Assembly (NCBI RefSeq): GCF_019112545.1
Contig: NW_025064894.1
Span: 1,080,717-1,144,716 of the forward strand
DNA length: 64,000 bases
Direction: 5' to 3'
Source: Guyanagaster necrorhizus
Lineage: Eukaryota > Basidiomycota > Agaricomycetes > Agaricales > Physalacriaceae
The notes below the pieces were generated by a model. That model made no database searches. It saw only the letters and a list, made by a program, of their open reading frames with translations, and was not told the DNA's origin. Below, one piece after another: positions 58,048 through 64,000 of the stretch. The first letter of the stretch is position 1, and each line of letters opens with the position of its first letter. A program made the position numbers and the translations under genes.

Positions 58048-59401
58048 GGGGAGAAAGGGAAAGAGTGAATGACTTACATCAGGAAGATGAAGGTTGGGTC
58101 ATAAGTACGTTGCGGAGGCTGTGAAGGCGCGTGATTCGGAGATTTTTTTTTTTGTTTTCTTATTGATGTTGAGTCAGGGTCCTATTTACGGTATGTAAGG
58201 GATCGGCGTTCAGCGGAATTAAGTGATTGGCTGATCCTGTCGACCAGCTTTCCTTTCTGAAACTGGAGAACTTTGGAAGAATGATACTGATCATATGGAA
58301 GCTGCTGTGGGCCACCAGGCATTCCGTACGGACCAGATAATGGCTTAAAGGTAACCAAAGTTTCCTGATCGATACCCTTCATGTCTTCAAAGACATGAGT
58401 CATTAGCGGAAGCTGTTTGAGTATTGGGCCGCCGACGTCGCATCATCGTTAAGAGCTGTGTTCAGCCATATGTGTCCAAGTGATCGCAGTCCTTTTTTTA
58501 CGATACTTGCTGTTTTCGCTCTTGAGTATGCCATTTAAATCAAAATCAATGCTTGTCTGTCTGATTTCTGACACGTACCAAATGGCTTTCCCCTGTTCAT
58601 GAGCACGTTACAGTAGTATATATAGCCGGATTGAGAGTTGACAGTCGTATCTGATCCAACGGGTGAACTGACTGCCGCACTAACTTCTCCCAATCGATAT
58701 CAAAACGTCGGAAACTGCATGGCACATCAGAAACAGTGTTTCAGGTATTGAAATGGTCTAGAAGTCGCGGGGAACTTGCCCCACGGTTCACGGATCATTT
58801 GATCCCCTTGCCTTGAGGTATAAGCCGGCGCGAGAGTCTTAGCAAATGCTGGGAAGTATCGGGACTGGAGGTCCTGTGTGAGAATGTAAAAGAAACTCGG
58901 CATCTCAGAAAAGAAAACATGCTTACGTGCAGCAGTATGAGAGTCGGCCCTAGGTCGGAACAGAGTTAGAGTCAAGGTTCGGTTATTCAAAAGCTCACCG
59001 GACCTCGTGCGTTGCGGCCGAAAAAGCGGTGATTTCCAATTATGGTAAGGCTTCGCCTTTCACTGTCATCTCGAATCTTTCTTCTTCTTCTCTCTTTTCT
59101 CTTCCTTTTTTTGTGGTATCATCCGTCTTACTCAGTGATGCATCAAGTCCCTGGAGGCTGGAGCGTGGTGGAATTCTGTCGACAACAGCACTGCGTCGGA
59201 CGGAACGAGAACTCCGAGTGATTACATCAGTGGACACAAGTAAGCGACACCCAAACTAGGGACGGAATACTTCAGCCTTTCCATAGGAAAGGCAATAACC
59301 CCTAGTGTGCAAACTTGCAATGGAATCCGCTAATGTCGCTTGGGACTCTGCTTATATATGGATTTAACGACTGTCGCCTCCTTATTTCTGGGTGCGCCTC
59401 T
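58048..59401. other. Intergenic with weak minus-strand ORFs
   Basis: Two minus ORFs are noted: 58,182-58,403 (73 codons, SGPYGMPGGPQQLPYDQY) and 58,727-58,990 (87 codons, with a possible GTAAGC...ACAG intron inside). Neither matches a family I recognise. They may be exons of one decayed gene. No TATA or other site assigned. Confidence 0.3.
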
Positions 59402-60672
59402 ATGGATGTAGTGTCAATCGTTGCCCTTGCACTGGAATGTGTCCTATACGGTGAGCGGCTTTCAAACATCCGGAAACCATAGACTTACCGTCGACCGAGC
59501 TTCTCTGTCTTGATGGTTTCTGTGACCATGTACATCCTTGTCAGATGATATTGTCGGGATGTCGAGAGCCGGGCTGTCAGTACCAAAATGATACTCAGCC
59601 TGTGCCCTCTCCGCTCTAAGTACTGCAGTACGTTCCATCATTTTATTGATACCATGTCAATCTTGACTGCATGCAGTATATAATCATCGACGTACATCAT
59701 GTAGTTTCTGGTTTTGTATGCAAAGATGAACTGCTTGCGGGAGGACCGGCGACATATTTCTCTGACGTCAGTCAAATAGGGTATCGGTTTACTCTGTGCA
59801 GACCGCTCCGGCTAATGCAGTCCTGGTAATGGAATTAGGTTCTATTGATCTGCGTTTATTTAGATGTATCGGTGCTATGTGGTCTGGAGATCGCTTTGCG
59901 TTCTCGTTCCCAGCATAGGCTGTGGCTCATTCGTAGGTCAGTTTCTAGTCGTCAGCCGATCCACAGATAATGCTAAAATTAAGACCCCCTGTAGTGTATG
60001 CAGTCGCGACTGTCTATAATTGCTCTCTGAGCCACCAACAGGGCGTATTTGGATACGAGATCGACCATTAGTTTCAAGTCTTCTTCATGTCGATGTTAGC
60101 TACAAATATCGCTGAGACAGGTGAGCAAAAAATCTCTGTGTTTTTTGCCTCCCATCATGACTCATTTTGTAGGTTTACTGGGGTATTGCATCTGCTCTGT
60201 CGACCAGAATACCGTCTCTCATCGGCACGGGAAAAGCATCCTTATTCCCTCGGTACTGACCACCAGTGTCGATGCGGGCATATTATACTGTGTCTCGATA
60301 CTTGCTGAAATAGGGTGCTACGCCACTTAGTCCAACGGGCTATTCATTGTACTACATATCCTCTGCTCTTCTGTTGTTTAGGACTTGATGGCCATTTAGA
60401 TATCCCCGATCATCAGCGTTGCTTTCCATATGATTATAATCCGGATCGACATGGCGCGCGAGGAGAAGGCCGCACGTCACAGTCGGCGTCAGCGTTCTCC
60501 CTCACCTTCGTCTAGAGGCGATATCGGGATGAAACCACTCCAAGTACACGTCACGCAGTTTCACGAGAGCCATATCAATAATGGAGGACGGTCATGTAAA
60601 GGATTTTGGGAACGAGTGTCATTAATTGGACTACAGTATCCGTTTAGATCAAGCTCCTACTTCAGAGACTAA
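59402..60672 (+). CDS. Fungal 7-TM membrane protein of unknown function
   Basis: Belongs by pattern to a large family of basidiomycete multi-pass proteins. ATG 59,402: MDVVSIVALALECVLYG. Then RRPSFSVLMVSVTMYILVR (about 59,488-59,545), YRCYVVWRSLCVLVPSIGCG (about 59,865-59,925, the family's most recognisable block), FFMSMLATNIAETG, ILIPSVLTTSVDAGILYCVS then ILAE (about 60,235-60,310), SNGLFIVLHILCSSVV, ISPIISVAFHMIIIRID (60,396-60,450) and a hydrophilic tail. Introns are several and short; exon borders approximate. The open tail reaches 60,672 and overlaps the P450 3' end by about 24 bp on the opposite strand, so the true stop may be earlier. Ligand and role unknown. Confidence 0.6.
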
Positions 60673-62776
60673 TTCCGAAACCCCTTCGAACCTAGGCTTG
60701 ATGTCCACGCTGAACGGCAACGGATGGACGTTGGCTGTTTGTGTGAACGCCATGGTATCGATCGGGGTGGAGTTGCTTATGTTGAAAGCCCAGAGAATCA
60801 TCGCAGCTGTGAGGAACAAGGACCTAGAGACGTGATCAAAATGATAGTACAACGGAAACAGCCAGGACAGAAACCTTTCGGCGACGTGAGAACCGGGGCA
60901 GACACGACGGCCAAAACCAAAAGTGAATGGCTTGTTATCGATGTTGAGGGACGAGTCTGAGGTGCGGATCCAGCGCTGGGGGGTGAATTCATTTGGGGAG
61001 GGGTAGACTTCTGGGTCTCGCGAGATGCACCTTCGCGGGTTCGATGATATTAAGAGTGCAGAGACAAAGTTGGCAGCCTACCAGTGGTTACCGATGACGG
61101 TTGCTCCAGCTGGGATCACGTATTCTTGCTGGATGTTCACGCGTTTATGAGGGTAAAACTTTGGCAGATTCGCGTTCAACACACCCAATAAATGTCTTTT
61201 GTGGCTTTATGAGCGAACCCTAGTAAAAGGAAGATTATTCAATGGGGAGGAACACCTCAGTTGGTTACGTAGTCGCACCTGAAATGATAACGGGCCGCCT
61301 AGCCATGGAGGTGTCAATCCGGAACTAAGGTGTCTTTACAATGGTCACTGACCATCGCGTGCACTCTAAAACGAATGCTCCCACACGAGGTAACAGTTCT
61401 TGGTCTGCGAATGTCGGAACTGAGAATGCTGAGTGCATATAAAAGGGTGACTCCAGGGGCACTCTGTACCTCGTTGCTGCCCCACTACGTTGTCGATCTC
61501 CTCCTGCGCCCATCTCTGCGCGTCAGGGAAGGAAGCGCACGCCATGATCATGAAGCTAATTGCGGCTGCGGTCTAAAGCCATAAGCAGGGAGTTCAGACT
61601 TGAAAGGAGAAAGAAGATTCAAACCGTATCAGAACCTGCACCGAACATCGACCCTGCAGAGTACGCAACCTCGTCGTCGCTCAGCCCGTATGTGTTCTGG
61701 TTCTGGAGGAGGTGCTTTGCGAAACTCGGGGGGAGCTCTTCGTTCTTATGTGATGATGTCAGGCATAGACGGTGAATACGGACGGGGAGCTTGGATGTAC
61801 CTGGACCATTTTACCTTTGACGGTCCCGAGTTGTTCTCGGAAGAGCGTGAGCTCTTCTTGGTGGTAGCGCTTGAGAGTGGAGAGGTAGCCGGGTATGTAA
61901 GCGAGCATGGGGAAAGTGTCGACGAGGTAGGTACCGGGACGGATGGCTACCCCAAGACGGAATAGACAGTTGTTAACTTGCTGGACTTCGGGATCGGTGT
62001 AGCTCGTTGGAGTGGATTTTCCGTAGGTAAGGGTCATGATGACGCTCGCGGAATACCTATTCTAAGGTGAGTTTAGGATAGTTTAGAGAGGTTGTACAGG
62101 AACCTTTTGGCGTGCATCTGGTGTTGAGACGGGTCTTTGAGTATGTCAGCGATGAGGTTCTTGGCGTGGCGTGATTGCATGTCTTCATACGTCGCCGCCA
62201 TTTTGGGCTGGAGTTGTGCGTGTAGGGCCCTGATGGTAGGCGTTGGCGACGGTGGAAGAATGGGAGTGAAGAAATGTGGACCTACTTGCGAATTCTTTTC
62301 AACCTTGGTCCGGCAGGTGTCAGTAGGACACGCATCCCACCAGAAAGTGTGTCTCCGGCTGCGATGCTCCGAGGTCGATCGACCAGCGACGCGCCTTCTT
62401 TTTCCATTATGTCGCAGGCGGCCTACGGGGGACGGTAATGACGGGAAAAGTACGAGGGTTAGAGATGCATACCTGATACCGGCCAATGACCACAGTGGTT
62501 TGACCTCCCTGTTTGAGGGAGAATACAGGGCCATATTTCTGTGTCCATTCTTCGAACTGGAGAAAGGCGCTGGGAGTTTGTTAGGATGGTGAATTATAAA
62601 GAAAGGAGGGCGTACTCGGTGGGTGGAATGCTGTTTCCGACGAAAAGCCGTCTTGGTGGACCAGGAGGTAAGGGCAAGTGATATTTGCGCCTTGACTGCC
62701 AGAAGTAGAGTGTCGCTGCCAAGGCAATGGCCGAAAGAAGCAAGATAATGGGGGAGTCCATGGTATTTGTGAGCAT
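60649..62776 (-). CDS. Cytochrome P450 monooxygenase
   Basis: Class II microsomal P450. Start at ATG 62,776 or 62,761 (MDSPIILLLSAIALAATLYF anchor), followed by the basic and proline hinge KYHLPLPPGPPRRLF. Landmarks: ALHAQLQPKMAATYEDMQ and HQMHAKRFL, VIMTLTYGKSTPTSYTD (about 61,990-62,040), FPMLAYIPGYL, I-helix GLSDDEVAYSAGSMFGAGSD (about 61,630-61,690), FPDAQRWAQEEIDNVVG, K-helix-like VLECTRW, PAGATVIGNHW (about 61,080-61,120), heme loop FGFGRRVCPG (60,894-60,923) with the Cys ligand, and the terminal PLPFSVDIKPR; TGA at 60,649. Many introns; no lesion seen. Substrate unknown. Convergent with the 7-TM gene. Confidence 0.88.
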
Positions 62777-63290
62777 CGACTGGAGATGTTTAAAAGGGGC
62801 ATAGATTCTGCGGCCTTATATACATTTTTCACTCGTGATATGTCACGTCATGGTCCCATGATGGGTTTGATGAGAAACCCGAACTTGAAGAAGCACTAGA
62901 GGTACCCGGTTATGGCACTCATTATTTGTAGATATTTGAATCGTCTACTCCTTAAACACCAGTGGTCATGAAAAGGATATCAGGCATAGATAATTTCTCG
63001 TGGTCCTCGTCGTACCCAAGTGGTGGTAGCCATAGCTAGTACTGCAGGAGGATTAGTGTCCGTTTCCGTCGCAAACGAATCTCTGTGGTTCCTCTGTGGG
63101 TCCAGTATGATTGAAGAAGAATTGGACATAAGCATTATTACGGCCTCAGCCGGCATTGTGACCCGGAGGCAAATGCTGCTTATTTTAGAGTCAGGGAAAG
63201 AGACACAGCCTGTTACATGAGTGTATTGCAACTGTCGTATAGCAGGATCCTAAGGAAGTCGCATGGTTTGAGCACAGTACAAGGAACGAA
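62777..63290. other. Promoter side of the P450 gene; no supported gene
   Basis: TATATACATTTTTC (about 62,816-62,829, plus) reads as TATATAAGG on the minus strand at 62,812-62,820, some 40-55 bp upstream of the P450 ATG, a plausible TATA box. The minus ORF 62,980-63,231 (83 codons) has no recognised motif. Confidence 0.4.
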
Positions 63291-63960
63291 AATTGGTTCA
63301 CGAGACAAGATTTTCGCTAATGCCTACTTCAGCTGCCTCGACAATATGGCCTATGACCATCGCAACAAGTACAGGGCCTGATGCAATGATGATAGCATTG
63401 TATTGGAGAGAAGTAAAATCGTTCAGAACAGTTACGTCGCAGCGCTGGAGGTCGCAGTTCCGGTTAATGGTGGACATTTGAAGGAAACAATTCTGATGAA
63501 TTCAGTATGCGCCAAGTCAAATTTCCAGCTGCGAAGTCGTCCTGGAACTTGCGGTTAAAGATGGTTGAAGAAGTGGCACTGAGTGTGGCTGTGCTACCCC
63601 GGAATAGAAGTCGATTGCAAATTTGCTGCCTTCTATCCCTTGGACTCGTACCACCACCACCTTTTCTCTGTGCAGCAATTCATGGCGATTGCTTCTTCCT
63701 ATGCGTGTTTTCTTCTCAGAAAGGACTTGGAAATATGCGTCCTCAATGACTTGGTCGTCCTGGATTGGTCCAATGGTTAATTGTCGAGGTGATTTGCAGT
63801 ACGGTACGCAGGCTTACTGTCATCCCCACTGACCTTGCTTGACCTTTCATCAGATACACATCAGTAAAAACCTCAAGAGACCCGATTCCCGCCGTTCTCG
63901 TTGTTCGCAGTCTAGCTGTTCGTCGAGTTGTTATGCAGTGAAAGATTTGCGGTACGACGC
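63291..63960 (-). CDS. Hypothetical gene, exons only approximate
   Basis: Minus-strand segments with coding character: LEVFTDVYLMK (about 63,848-63,880), DDQVIEDAYFQVLSEKK then GRSNRHELLHREKVVVVRVQ then GSKFAIDFYSG (about 63,590-63,760), STIFNRKFQDDFAAGNLTWR (about 63,510-63,575) and MSTINRNCDLQRCDVTVLND, ASGPVLVAMVIGHIVEAAE (about 63,300-63,480) with a possible membrane segment. They are in different frames and imply introns I could not place confidently. Not recognised; the 5' end may lie beyond the window. Confidence 0.35.
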
Positions 63961-64000
63961 GACATCATTCCCATTCATGACTGATTTTCTGATGTCCTTG

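Noticed and set aside
59865..59950. 7-TM gene as a pseudogene because one frame shows TAG after FSFPA
   Set aside because: The correct frame is YRCYVVWRSLCVLVPSIGCG without a stop; the TAG belongs to a neighbouring frame.
1..64000. CRISPR arrays, prokaryotic operons, phage or plasmid features
   Set aside because: No regularly spaced repeats, Shine-Dalgarno-led gene runs or phage genes; spliced genes and chromoviruses show this is eukaryotic nuclear DNA.

Overview
The window is nuclear DNA of a filamentous basidiomycete, most likely an Agaricomycete. Genes are split by many short GT-AG introns of about 45-65 bp. The gene families (fungal 7-TM and DUF6534-like membrane proteins, GMC oxidoreductase, class II P450, aldo-keto reductase) and chromodomain Ty3/gypsy elements point the same way. 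Species cannot be decided from sequence reading alone.

Two compartments meet near position 30,285. Positions 1-30,285 are a stack of nested LTR retrotransposons with almost no CpG. Reading junctions outward gives an order of events. A copia element (RNase H remnant, 29,821-30,285, minus) was hit by chromovirus B (minus; 5' LTR 29,363-29,820, internal pieces down to 13,780). B was hit by chromovirus A (plus, 6,805-13,779), by a TG...CA repeat (15,841-17,496) and by chromovirus D (plus, 20,560-28,494, ATTAA target duplication). A was hit by chromovirus C (minus, 5' LTR 6,330-6,799), and C's integrase is cut by a second copy of the TG...CA repeat (1-422). D is the youngest and the only structurally complete copy. 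Its pol frame is interrupted only by nonsense codons, nearly all TGA where arginine CGA is expected. Its LTR pair differs almost only by TG/CA or CG/TG/CA transitions, a direct record of CpG decay. The primer-binding site of these elements is complementary to their own LTR, indicating self-priming as in Tf1.

Positions 30,285-64,000 are ordinary host sequence with normal CpG and many redox/hydrolase genes: aldo-keto reductase (30,650-32,040, -), NAD(P)-dependent SDR reductase (32,881-34,302, +), decayed S10 serine carboxypeptidase (34,508-36,352, -), hypothetical gene cut by a copia fragment (36,575-38,330), a ~545 bp duplication around a 10-N gap, alpha/beta hydrolase 1 (39,464-40,755, -), a damaged DUF6534-like membrane protein (41,499-43,188, +), a small Cys-rich peptide gene (44,236-44,428, -), GMC oxidoreductase (46,129-48,566, -), MFS transporter pseudogene (49,073-50,110, +), tRNA-Ser(AGA) (50,563-50,644, -), medium-chain dehydrogenase/reductase (51,398-52,654, -), hypothetical CxxC...H..C protein (55,290-56,060, +), alpha/beta hydrolase 2 (56,460-58,047, -), 7-TM membrane protein (59,402-60,672, +) and cytochrome P450 (60,649-62,776, -).

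The mix of P450, GMC, AKR, SDR, MDR and hydrolases resembles a catabolic or secondary-metabolism neighbourhood, but no backbone synthase is visible and its putative transporter and peptidase are dead, so a cluster is only a hypothesis. The most unusual items are the small TATA-driven Cys-rich peptide gene, the long N-terminal Gag extension with a hydrophobic segment in the chromoviruses, and repeated loss of the RT catalytic aspartates in three copies.
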